From an uncultured Altererythrobacter sp. (GTDB lineage Bacteria > Pseudomonadota > Alphaproteobacteria > Sphingomonadales > Sphingomonadaceae): a stretch of DNA of 5,585 nucleotides. The DNA is taken from positions 1 through 5,585 of the forward strand of contig CALLIO010000032.1 of assembly GCA_938009055.1 (NCBI GenBank), read 5' to 3'. Of the stretch, positions 1 to 5,585 are shown one piece after another (the stretch's first letter is position 1; each line of letters begins with the position of its first letter). The notes under the pieces are model-generated. The model did not search any database. It was not told where the DNA came from and worked only from the letters and a program-made list of their open reading frames with translations. The position numbers and the translations under genes are program-made.

Positions 1-1218
1 GGCGGGCAGGGCGATGTCTCTGTCGTGGGCGACATCCTAATCATGAGTGTCGAACAGACCCGCGGCCGCGTTGATTGCGGATTGCAGGGCGTTCCCGAGG
101 ATGTGAGTACAGAACGCTTCCGCGGCTTGCGCATTTTCGACATTTCCTACCTCACCCGCCCGCGCCAAGTTGGCCAAGTGCAGACTTGCCGCGGCAGCCA
201 TACGCATTCCATCGTCAGCGCGGATGATACGAAGATCGTGGTCTATAATTCGGGCACATCGCGCATCCGCGACGAGAAAGAACTGGCGGGCTGTGTGGGC
301 GATGAGCCGGGCGATACGCGCACCGCACTGTTCAGCATTGATGTTGTCGAAATTCCGCTGGCCGATCCATCGCAATCGCGCATCGTTTCAAGCCCGCGCG
401 TCTTTGCTGACCCTGAAACCGGCCAGATCGCTGGCCTGTGGCAAGGCGGTGAGAGCGAAGATGGCGCGCAGGATACGCGGCCAACCGATGAATGCCATGA
501 TATTACCGTCTTCCCGTCAAAGGGTATCGCGGCGGGCGCATGCTCTGGCAATGGTATCTTGTTCGACATCTCCGATCCGATGAACCCTGTGCGGATTGAT
601 GCAGTGTTCGACAAAGGTTTTGCCTATTGGCACTCGGCCACGTTTAACAATGACGGCACCAAAGTGGTCTTCACTGATGAATGGGGCGGGGGCGGGCGTC
701 CGCGCTGTCAGGCATCAGACCCGATGACCTGGGGCGCCAATGCCATCTACGACATTGTCGACAACAAGCTCGTCTTCAAAAGCCATTACAAAATGCCTGC
801 GCCGCAAACCGATATGGAAAATTGCGTCGCGCATAATGGTTCGATTGTGCCGGTGCCGGGCCGCGATATCTTTGCGCAAAGCTGGTATCAGGGCGGTCTG
901 TCTTTGATGGACTTCACCGACAGCGCGAACCCGAAAGAGATCGCTTATTTCGATCGCGGACCGATTGACACAGAGCAATTGGTCGTGGGCGGTTACTGGT
1001 CGAGCTATTGGTACAAGGGCCGCATTTATGCGACCGAGATTACTCGCGGGATCGACGTGTTCGCACTGGAACCAAGCGAGCATTTGACCGCAGAAGAGGT
1101 CGCCGCAGCAGAGGCAGCACAATATGAAGACACGCGCTTCAACCCGCAAACGCAAACCCAAGTAACGTGGCCGCGTGACCTGACGAAATCTGCACTGGAT
1201 AGTCGAACGGGAGGTTAA
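1..1218 (+). CDS. LVIVD-repeat beta-propeller protein, 5'-truncated by window edge
   Basis: The reading frame is open from base 1 (GGQGDVSVVGDIL...) to the TAA at 1216-1218. The gene therefore begins upstream, and the GTG at 25 is most likely an internal valine. About 405 residues are visible. The protein is made of repeated units in which a hydrophobic strand ends in a 'GxxxFDI/MDF' turn followed by a 'D/A-x-P' step: GLRIFDIS near codon 45, GILFDISDPMNP near codon 184, GGLSLMDFTDSANP near codon 298 and GIDVFALEP near codon 350. This matches LVIVD-repeat propellers, which are usually exported and poorly characterised. Seven cysteines (window codons 26, 63, 98, 165, 181, 236, 275) suggest disulfides and a location outside the cytoplasm, but the signal peptide would lie off the window. 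The C-terminal tail (about codon 360 on) is Ala/Glu- then Gln/Thr-rich and looks unfolded. No catalytic motif is recognised. The family call is moderately sure; the function is unknown. Confidence 0.75.
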   Translation, partial: GGQGDVSVVGDILIMSVEQTRGRVDCGLQGVPEDVSTERFRGLRIFDISYLTRPRQVGQVQTCRGSHTHSIVSADDTKIVVYNSGTSRIRDEKELAGCVGDEPGDTRTALFSIDVVEIPLADPSQSRIVSSPRVFADPETGQIAGLWQGGESEDGAQDTRPTDECHDITVFPSKGIAAGACSGNGILFDISDPMNPVRIDAVFDKGFAYWHSATFNNDGTKVVFTDEWGGGGRPRCQASDPMTWGANAIYDIVDNKLVFKSHYKMPAPQTDMENCVAHNGSIVPVPGRDIFAQSWYQGGLSLMDFTDSANPKEIAYFDRGPIDTEQLVVGGYWSSYWYKGRIYATEITRGIDVFALEPSEHLTAEEVAAAEAAQYEDTRFNPQTQTQVTWPRDLTKSALDSRTGG

Positions 1219-1220
1219 AC

Positions 1221-1231
1221 CTTGTAACAAG
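1221..1231. repeat. Perfect 5-bp inverted repeat CTTGT-A-ACAAG
   Basis: CTTGT and ACAAG are exact reverse complements around a single A. The repeat starts two bases after the stop codon of the propeller gene. The stem is too short and A+T-rich, and lacks a following T-run, so it is not a convincing intrinsic terminator. It could be a small operator half or a chance palindrome. Confidence 0.3.
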
Positions 1232-1239
1232 ACTATGTA

Positions 1240-1273
1240 ATCACGCGTATTTTCCTAGTGCATACGTAGTGAT
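1240..1273. repeat. Imperfect stem-loop between the propeller and c-di-GMP genes
   Basis: The left arm ATCACGCGTAT (1240-1250) pairs with the right arm ATACGTAGTGAT (1262-1273). Five pairs (ATCAC/GTGAT), an internal G-versus-TA bulge and five more pairs (CGTAT/ATACG) enclose an 11-nt loop. No U-run follows, so a standard Rho-independent terminator is unlikely. It lies 75 bp before the ATG of the GGDEF-EAL gene. It could be a 3'-end stabilising hairpin of the upstream mRNA, a 5'-leader element of the downstream one, or a dyad protein-binding site. The pairing is seen directly; any role is inference. Confidence 0.4.
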
Positions 1274-1300
1274 GAGTAAGCCTATTCATAAAGTCATAGC

Positions 1301-1306
1301 AATAAT
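1301..1306 (+). promoter_or_regulatory. Weak -10-like hexamer AATAAT upstream of the GGDEF-EAL gene
   Basis: AATAAT matches five of six positions of the TATAAT -10 consensus and sits 43 bases before the ATG at 1349, in an A+T-rich stretch. No recognisable TTGACA-like -35 is found 16-18 bp upstream, and there is no extended -10 TG. It is offered only as the best candidate for a promoter in this gap. Confidence 0.2.
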
Positions 1307-1348
1307 CTGCGAGCTCTAACCCTAAGAAAAATCGTCTTCAGGGTAGAA

Positions 1349-3664
1349 ATGGGTTCTCCGCTTTTTCAGAACGATACCGTGCTTGACCGGGTTCGGCGGT
1401 TCAACAATTCGTTGGACCGTTTGATGCGCCTCTATTCCCAAGGCGAGGTCAGCAGCGGCGAATTTGCGCGTGCGGTTACCGAGGAGGCTTCGCTGCAATT
1501 GGGCGCACAAAGAGCTAGCGCATGGTCGCTCAATCCGGCCCACGATGCGATTCAATGCATCGACCTTTATGAAGCCGACATCAAAACCCACAGCAGCGGT
1601 GCAGTGCTGTTTCAAAAGGACTTTCCCAACTATTTCGCAGCCGTGCTGCGTGAACGGGTCATCACCGCAAATGACGCGCGCACGGACGAGCGCACTTGCG
1701 AGTTTGACGAAGTCTATCTGCAGCCCAATCGGATATTTTCGATGCTCGACACGCAGATCCGTTCAGCGGGCGGCCCGCGCGGGGTCATCTGCATCGAAAG
1801 TGTCGATGCCTATAAGGAATGGTCGCCAGACGAGGCTGCTTATGCCGTCTCGCTCGCCGAATTGCTCGGCTTTTTGATGGACCGCGAAGACCGTGCGGAA
1901 ATGTATGCACGGCTGAGCGAAACCAACGAGCAATTGGCTCAAGCAGTATCGGAAGCAGAAGCGGCCAATGAACGCTTCGAATTGGCCACAACTGCCTCTG
2001 CAGATGGGATCTGGGATCTGGATGTGATTGCCAATACGGTTGTGTGGTCGGAGCAAAACCTCAAGCTACTGGGTGAACAGGACCAGCCTGTGCCGCACAA
2101 GCTTGCTTGGTGGCAAGAACGGCTCCACCCAGATGATGCCGAGCGTGTGACCGAAGCGGTCGAGGATCATCTGCGCAATGATACGCCTTATAATGTGACC
2201 TACCGGATCAGGCATGCCGATGGCTCTTGGCGCTGGTGGCGTTCACGCGCGCAGGCTGTGCGCGATCACAAGGGCAATCCGGTGCGGGTAGTGGGAACCA
2301 ATTCAGACGTGACCGATCTGGTCGAGATGCAGTCCAAGCTCGAGGCGCGCAATCAGGATCTGCTGGTCGCCAAGCAAGAGATCGAGGCCACGGCGCTCCA
2401 CGATTCCCTAACCAATCTGCCCAACCGCCGGTTTCTGGTCAAAAAGTTTGAAGAATTGCGCGGCCAGGTTGCGACACAAACGCAATTGCTGGCCATTCTC
2501 CATATCGATCTTGATTTTTTCAAGGATGTGAATGACCGTTTTGGCCACGCGGTGGGTGATGCCACGCTCAAGATGATTGCTCATATCTTGAACGACATCC
2601 GCCAAGATGATGAGTTTGTTGCCCGCATAGGCGGTGATGAATTCATGGCTGTGGTGTTCGATGATGCTGCGGCGACCAGAGCGACTGCCTTTTGCCAAAA
2701 GCTACAAGCCGCCATGGCGGCTGGAATTCGCTATGATGGGCACAATTTGGACATCGGCGCCAGCGTTGGGATAGCGGTCGAGGCAGGCGATGATGTCGAT
2801 GTGTGGGGCCTGCTCGGCAATGCCGACCTTGCCCTTTACGAAGCCAAGAAGCTGGGCCGTAAACGATATTGCCTGTTCGATGATACGCTGCGAGCGCGCG
2901 CGGCATTTGTTCGCGATACGAAGACGCAATTGCGCAGCGCGGTGGCATGCGGCGAGCAATTGGTGCCTTATTTCCAGCCGCAATATTGCGCGGTGAGCAA
3001 GCGTTTGGTGGGTTTTGAGGTGCTTGTGCGCTGGAACCATCCCACGCGCGGCGTGCTGACGCCGGGACACTTCCTTCGGTATGCCGAAGAACTTGATCTG
3101 GTCGCCGAGATTGATCGCCAGATCATGCGCAAGGCAGCCTTTCTTGCGAAGCAATGGATGGAGGCGGGCTTTGCGATGCCGCGCCTGTCGCTCAACCTTT
3201 CCTCCGCGCGGCTGGTCGACCCTGACCTTTTGCGCTCGATCGACGAATTGGGCGAGATGGCATCCTACCTCTCTTTCGAACTTCTCGAAACGACCTTTCT
3301 TGATGAGTCCAAAGACGAGGTCCAGCGCGTGCTCGATCACCTGCGAACTTTGAACATCGAGTTTGATATCGATGATTTCGGAAGCGGCTATGCCTCGATC
3401 CTGAGCCTGGTGAATGTGCGGCCTGCAAGGCTAAAGATTGATGCCAGTCTGACACGCGGCGTGGGCGAGGATTGCGCAATCGACAGCCTCATCGCCTCGA
3501 TCGTCAATATCGCGCGTGCGCTGAATATCGGTGTGGTGGCCGAGGGTGTCGAGAATGCGGTTCAAGCCGAGGCGCTCACCGAGCTTGGGTGCGAGATTTT
3601 GCAGGGCTATTGGCTAGGCTACCCGATGCCAAGCGACGATGTGATGGCGCTGCTGCAACGCTAA
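1349..3664 (+). CDS. GAF-PAS-GGDEF-EAL protein (diguanylate cyclase/c-di-GMP phosphodiesterase)
   Basis: A 771-residue soluble protein predicted to make and/or break cyclic di-GMP; no membrane segment is visible. Domain order: GAF (about 28-175); short coiled coil (about 180-207); PAS/PAC (208-325; HPDD and HADGSWRWWR motifs); signalling helix (about 325-350); GGDEF (about 345-510) with DSLTNLPNRR at 352-361, metal ligand D387 in the DLDFFKDVND stretch, and an intact GGDEF at 428-432; EAL (about 525-770). Catalytic EAL residues are all present: E557 (EVLVR), N616, E644 and E647 (ELLE), D675-D676 (DDFGSGY), K696, E732 and Q752. The signature reads EVL rather than EAL, which keeps the metal-binding Glu. 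The four residues at the inhibitory I-site position before GGDEF are QDDE, not RxxD. The ATG at 1349 is the first start in this open frame after the in-frame TAA at 1289; its Shine-Dalgarno (AGGG, 1340-1343) is weak. Which activity dominates cannot be read from sequence; the sensory ligand is unknown. Confidence 0.95.
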   Translation: MGSPLFQNDTVLDRVRRFNNSLDRLMRLYSQGEVSSGEFARAVTEEASLQLGAQRASAWSLNPAHDAIQCIDLYEADIKTHSSGAVLFQKDFPNYFAAVLRERVITANDARTDERTCEFDEVYLQPNRIFSMLDTQIRSAGGPRGVICIESVDAYKEWSPDEAAYAVSLAELLGFLMDREDRAEMYARLSETNEQLAQAVSEAEAANERFELATTASADGIWDLDVIANTVVWSEQNLKLLGEQDQPVPHKLAWWQERLHPDDAERVTEAVEDHLRNDTPYNVTYRIRHADGSWRWWRSRAQAVRDHKGNPVRVVGTNSDVTDLVEMQSKLEARNQDLLVAKQEIEATALHDSLTNLPNRRFLVKKFEELRGQVATQTQLLAILHIDLDFFKDVNDRFGHAVGDATLKMIAHILNDIRQDDEFVARIGGDEFMAVVFDDAAATRATAFCQKLQAAMAAGIRYDGHNLDIGASVGIAVEAGDDVDVWGLLGNADLALYEAKKLGRKRYCLFDDTLRARAAFVRDTKTQLRSAVACGEQLVPYFQPQYCAVSKRLVGFEVLVRWNHPTRGVLTPGHFLRYAEELDLVAEIDRQIMRKAAFLAKQWMEAGFAMPRLSLNLSSARLVDPDLLRSIDELGEMASYLSFELLETTFLDESKDEVQRVLDHLRTLNIEFDIDDFGSGYASILSLVNVRPARLKIDASLTRGVGEDCAIDSLIASIVNIARALNIGVVAEGVENAVQAEALTELGCEILQGYWLGYPMPSDDVMALLQR

Positions 3665-3679
3665 TTCTATTCCAAGCCA

Positions 3680-3708
3680 TTGAAACTTTGTTTCGCGCAT
3701 AGTATTGC
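3680..3708 (+). promoter_or_regulatory. Possible sigma-70-type promoter of ald
   Basis: TTGAAA at 3680-3685 matches TTGACA at five of six positions. A 17-bp spacer leads to TATTGC at 3703-3708, which keeps only the TAT of the -10 consensus. The element lies 31 bp before the ald ATG in a 74-bp gap, so transcription starting just downstream would give a short leader. The -35 and spacing are good but the -10 is poor. It remains a tentative call. Confidence 0.35.
3682..3694. repeat. Inverted repeat GAAAC-TTT-GTTTC before ald
   Basis: Two exact 5-bp arms flank a 3-nt centre, starting 18 bases after the stop of the GGDEF-EAL gene. The repeat covers most of the candidate -35 TTGAAA and the start of the spacer. 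That is where a repressor or Lrp/AldR-like regulator could sit, but no family-specific operator consensus is recognised. As RNA it would be a small A+U-rich hairpin, too weak for a terminator. Confidence 0.35.
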
Positions 3709-3725
3709 TGGGCGATCAGCTAAAC

Positions 3726-3730
3726 AGGAG
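3726..3730 (+). promoter_or_regulatory. Shine-Dalgarno site of ald (AGGAG)
   Basis: A consensus AGGAG lies 8 bases before the ATG at 3739. It fixes that ATG as the start and indicates strong, independent translation, in contrast with the weak AGGG in front of the GGDEF-EAL gene. Confidence 0.85.
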
Positions 3731-3738
3731 CTATTCCC

Positions 3739-4821
3739 ATGCTTGTTGGCGTTCCCAAAGAGATCAAAACCCTCGAATTTCGCGTTGGCCTAACCCCAGA
3801 AGCCGTGCGCGAATATGTGAGGCATGGCCATAATGTGATCGTGGAAACGGGCGCGGGAGAAGGCATTTCCAAGCCCGACGATATCTATGTCGCGGCGGGG
3901 GCAACCATCGTCGATTCGGCGGTGGAAGTCTTTGCCCGGGCCGAGATGATCGTGAAGGTCAAAGAGCCCCAGCCATCTGAATGGGCGCAGCTTCGCGAGG
4001 GGCAATTGCTGTTCACCTATCTGCACCTTGCACCCGATCCCGAACAGGCCAAAGGGCTGATGGAAAGCGGTTGCAGCGCAATTGCTTATGAGACTGTGAG
4101 TGCGCCCGATGGCTCGCTGCCTTTGCTTGCCCCGATGAGCGAAGTTGCCGGGCGGTTGTCGATCGAAGCAGGCGCGCAGGCCCTGCGTGCGAACAATGGC
4201 GGGCGCGGCACATTGATGGGCGGTGTGCCAGGCGTTTTGCCTGCCAAAGTTGTGGTTCTGGGCGGCGGAGTGGTCGGCACACAGGCGGCGCGCATGGCAG
4301 CGGGATTGGGCGCAAGGGTCGAGATGTTCGACCGCTCATTGCCCCGCATCCGCCAGCTGGACGAGATGTTTCATGGCCGCGTGACCACCCGCTATTCGAC
4401 CACGGCGACGATTGAGCAATCGCTTAATGACGCTGATGTTGTGATTGGCGCTGTTCTGATCCCAGGGGCAAGCGCACCGCATTTGGTAACACGTGAAATG
4501 CTGGGGTTGATGAAGCCGCGCGCCGTGCTAGTTGATGTTGCGATCGACCAAGGGGGCTGCTTTGAAACCTCCAAACCCACAACGCATGATGCGCCGACGT
4601 ACAATGTCGACAATATCATCCATTACTGTGTGGCGAATATGCCGGGCGCAGTGCCGCTGACATCATCCTACGCGCTCAATAATGCCACGCTGCCCTTTGG
4701 TCTTGCACTGGCGGATCGGGGCGTGAAGGCGTGCGAGGAAGACCCCTATCTACTGCCGGGTCTAAATGTCCATCAGGGCAAGATCGCCAACAATGCTGTG
4801 GCTGAGAGTTTGGGCTTTTAG
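3739..4821 (+). CDS. ald: Alanine dehydrogenase (NAD-dependent)
   Basis: A 360-residue cytosolic enzyme that interconverts L-alanine and pyruvate plus ammonia with NAD(H) (EC 1.4.1.1). In this family it usually serves to use alanine as a carbon and nitrogen source. It matches the Ald family end to end. Substrate and catalytic residues fall at the numbers known from the Mycobacterium tuberculosis enzyme: R15 in EFRV, K75 in VKVKEP, H96 in LFTYLHLA and D270 in VDVAIDQGG. The Rossmann glycine loop GGGVVG is at 175-180, with acidic D198 at the end of the next strand as expected for NAD over NADP. The LLAPMSEVAGR (129-139) and VANMPGAVP stretches are also typical. It is about 10 residues shorter than the 371-residue mycobacterial protein because it lacks the C-terminal tail after VAESLGF, a region I would not expect to be catalytic. 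It has its own strong ribosome binding site 74 bp after the c-di-GMP gene. No lrp/aldR-type regulator gene is visible next to it. Its TAG overlaps the stop of the convergent gene. Confidence 0.97.
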   Translation: MLVGVPKEIKTLEFRVGLTPEAVREYVRHGHNVIVETGAGEGISKPDDIYVAAGATIVDSAVEVFARAEMIVKVKEPQPSEWAQLREGQLLFTYLHLAPDPEQAKGLMESGCSAIAYETVSAPDGSLPLLAPMSEVAGRLSIEAGAQALRANNGGRGTLMGGVPGVLPAKVVVLGGGVVGTQAARMAAGLGARVEMFDRSLPRIRQLDEMFHGRVTTRYSTTATIEQSLNDADVVIGAVLIPGASAPHLVTREMLGLMKPRAVLVDVAIDQGGCFETSKPTTHDAPTYNVDNIIHYCVANMPGAVPLTSSYALNNATLPFGLALADRGVKACEEDPYLLPGLNVHQGKIANNAVAESLGF

Positions 4822-5585
4822 GCCGCTTTCATTTTGCGCGTGCCGGGCCGCGGCGGATCATTGGGTGCGCCGGCAAAGCATTGCGCGATAGCCATCCATG
4901 CCGCAGCGTTCTTGCCCGTTACTTCCAGCGAAGTGTCCGCGATATTGCGGGTTTGCGTGACGACTTGGCAGAATTCCTCAGCTGAGCCAGAGATGCACTC
5001 TTCGCCTGCCTCTTCGCCGAGTTTCCAGATCGTTCCCGATGGCGCTGTCAGCACCAATTGCGGGCGCGGCTGAGGCACATCCATTTTGCGATTGATGAAA
5101 GTCCAGCCATAGGTGTTGAGGCCGAGTATGGCGATATTCTCAATGCCATAAGACGATTGGCGCGTGATGCCTAGCTCGTCATAGATCGCTTGGGCATGGC
5201 TCCAGCTTTCCATCAGTCGTGCGGTGATCGAGCTGCGCGCGCTCATTTCCGGCCCGAACCACGGCAGGCGCGCCTTGGGATCGGCGGCGGCAAAGGCATC
5301 AGCAAGCGTGGGGTAGAAACCAGCCCATAGATCGAGCAAAGCCATGCCTGTCAGTCCGCCGCAATATTCCGCCTCAATCGCAGCCATATTGTGTTCGACA
5401 GCCTTCGCACCCAGATTGCGTTTAAACTGCGCGAAGCCGTCGCTACCGTCATTGACTTCGGCAAGCGCCAGATAGGCTGCATCGTTGAAAGTGTGAAGGT
5501 GGGTAAGGATGCGGTTGAAAGTCCAGCCTTTAAAGCCTGACTCGCGCGCGAAATCGGCCTCGCTCACACCGCGCAGTAGCGCCTC
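4818..5585 (-). CDS. TIGR03084-type metal-binding protein, DinB/MDMPI fold; 5' end off window
   Basis: The minus-strand frame is open from the right edge (EALLRGVSEADFARE...) to the TAA at 4820-4818. The GTG at 5567 sits inside a conserved 'L-x-x-V/L-S-x-A-D-F' helix, so it is a valine and the true start lies beyond the window. About 255 residues are visible. Numbering from that GTG, the metal-binding pattern of the DinB/mycothiol-dependent maleylpyruvate isomerase superfamily is visible: HLH at 23-25 after GWTFNRILT, and E120-x3-H124 in the helix MESWSHAQ. The C-terminal half (about 135-249), with SGSAEEFCQVVTQTRNIADT, LEVTG and the ending CFAGAPNDPPRPGTRK, is what I recall for TIGR03084 proteins. 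The reaction is unknown; relatives bind a divalent metal and act in thiol-dependent isomerisation or transfer. No membrane segment or signal is seen. The gene converges on ald with a 4-bp overlap and is transcribed separately. Confidence 0.85.
   Translation of the reverse strand, partial: EALLRGVSEADFARESGFKGWTFNRILTHLHTFNDAAYLALAEVNDGSDGFAQFKRNLGAKAVEHNMAAIEAEYCGGLTGMALLDLWAGFYPTLADAFAAADPKARLPWFGPEMSARSSITARLMESWSHAQAIYDELGITRQSSYGIENIAILGLNTYGWTFINRKMDVPQPRPQLVLTAPSGTIWKLGEEAGEECISGSAEEFCQVVTQTRNIADTSLEVTGKNAAAWMAIAQCFAGAPNDPPRPGTRKMKAA

Noticed and set aside
25..27. GTG as the start of the propeller gene
   Set aside because: The frame is open and protein-like before it (DVSVVGDIL forms a continuous beta-strand pattern), and no Shine-Dalgarno or signal peptide follows.
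1215..1229. Possible CtrA site (TTAA-N7-TTAA) at the end of the propeller gene
   Set aside because: The second half reads AACA, not TTAA, and the first half is the gene's own stop region.
715..1230. Open minus-strand frame (171 codons) opposite the propeller gene
   Set aside because: The plus-strand frame has coherent repeat motifs. The antisense translation is rich in Arg, Cys and His with no domain pattern, and it would start inside the short gap without a ribosome site.
1286..1298. Direct repeat TCATA-N3-TCATA
   Set aside because: Five-base repeats of this kind are common by chance in an A+T-rich gap, and no matching operator family is recognised.
2702..3340. Long open minus-strand frame (212 codons) opposite the GGDEF-EAL gene
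   Set aside because: It is fully antisense to conserved catalytic domains, its translation resembles no family, and long antisense frames are expected opposite high-G+C codon usage.
3707..3720. GCTG-ggcgat-CAGC short hairpin before the ald ribosome site
   Set aside because: Only four firm base pairs; expected by chance, and too weak for an attenuator or terminator.
1349..4821. Operon of the c-di-GMP enzyme with alanine dehydrogenase
   Set aside because: The 74-bp gap holds a promoter-like element and ald has its own strong ribosome site; there is no known functional link between the two products.
5565..5567. GTG as the start of the minus-strand metal-binding protein
   Set aside because: The frame stays open to the right edge with family-like sequence (EALLRGVSEADF), so this codon is an internal valine.

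Overview
The window looks like ordinary chromosomal sequence from an alphaproteobacterium. The moderately high G+C, the soluble GAF-PAS-GGDEF-EAL protein and its 'FELLET' version of the EAL-domain metal motif are compatible with Sphingomonadales/Erythrobacteraceae. That placement is inferred from recalled protein style, not from a search. I see no rRNA, tRNA, insertion sequence, CRISPR array, phage gene or integration scar.

Layout: (1) positions 1-1218, plus strand, hold the 3' part of a gene for an LVIVD-type beta-propeller protein; its start lies left of the window. (2) Positions 1219-1348 are a 130-bp gap, visibly more A+T-rich than the genes. It holds a short perfect palindrome, a larger imperfect stem-loop and a weak -10-like hexamer. 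(3) Positions 1349-3664, plus strand, encode a complete 771-residue cytosolic cyclic-di-GMP enzyme (GAF, PAS, GGDEF, EAL). Both catalytic domains keep their active-site residues, but the usual RxxD inhibitory site is absent and the EAL signature reads EVL. (4) Positions 3665-3738 are a short gap with a 13-bp inverted repeat lying on a possible -35 element, followed by a strong Shine-Dalgarno. (5) Positions 3739-4821, plus strand, encode alanine dehydrogenase (ald), complete, with every catalytic residue at its standard number. (6) Positions 4818 to the right edge, minus strand, encode a TIGR03084-type protein of the DinB/mycothiol-dependent maleylpyruvate isomerase fold; its 5' end is cut by the window. 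It converges on ald and the two stop codons overlap by 4 bp.

The genes do not form an obvious pathway. The c-di-GMP enzyme and ald are co-directional, but ald appears to have its own promoter region and ribosome binding site, so I do not claim an operon. Nothing here amounts to a clearly new biological system. The points most worth checking are the repeated histidine motifs in the propeller protein, the unregulated-looking dual-domain c-di-GMP enzyme, the small palindromes in the two gaps, and a mycothiol-enzyme-like fold in a presumably mycothiol-free lineage.
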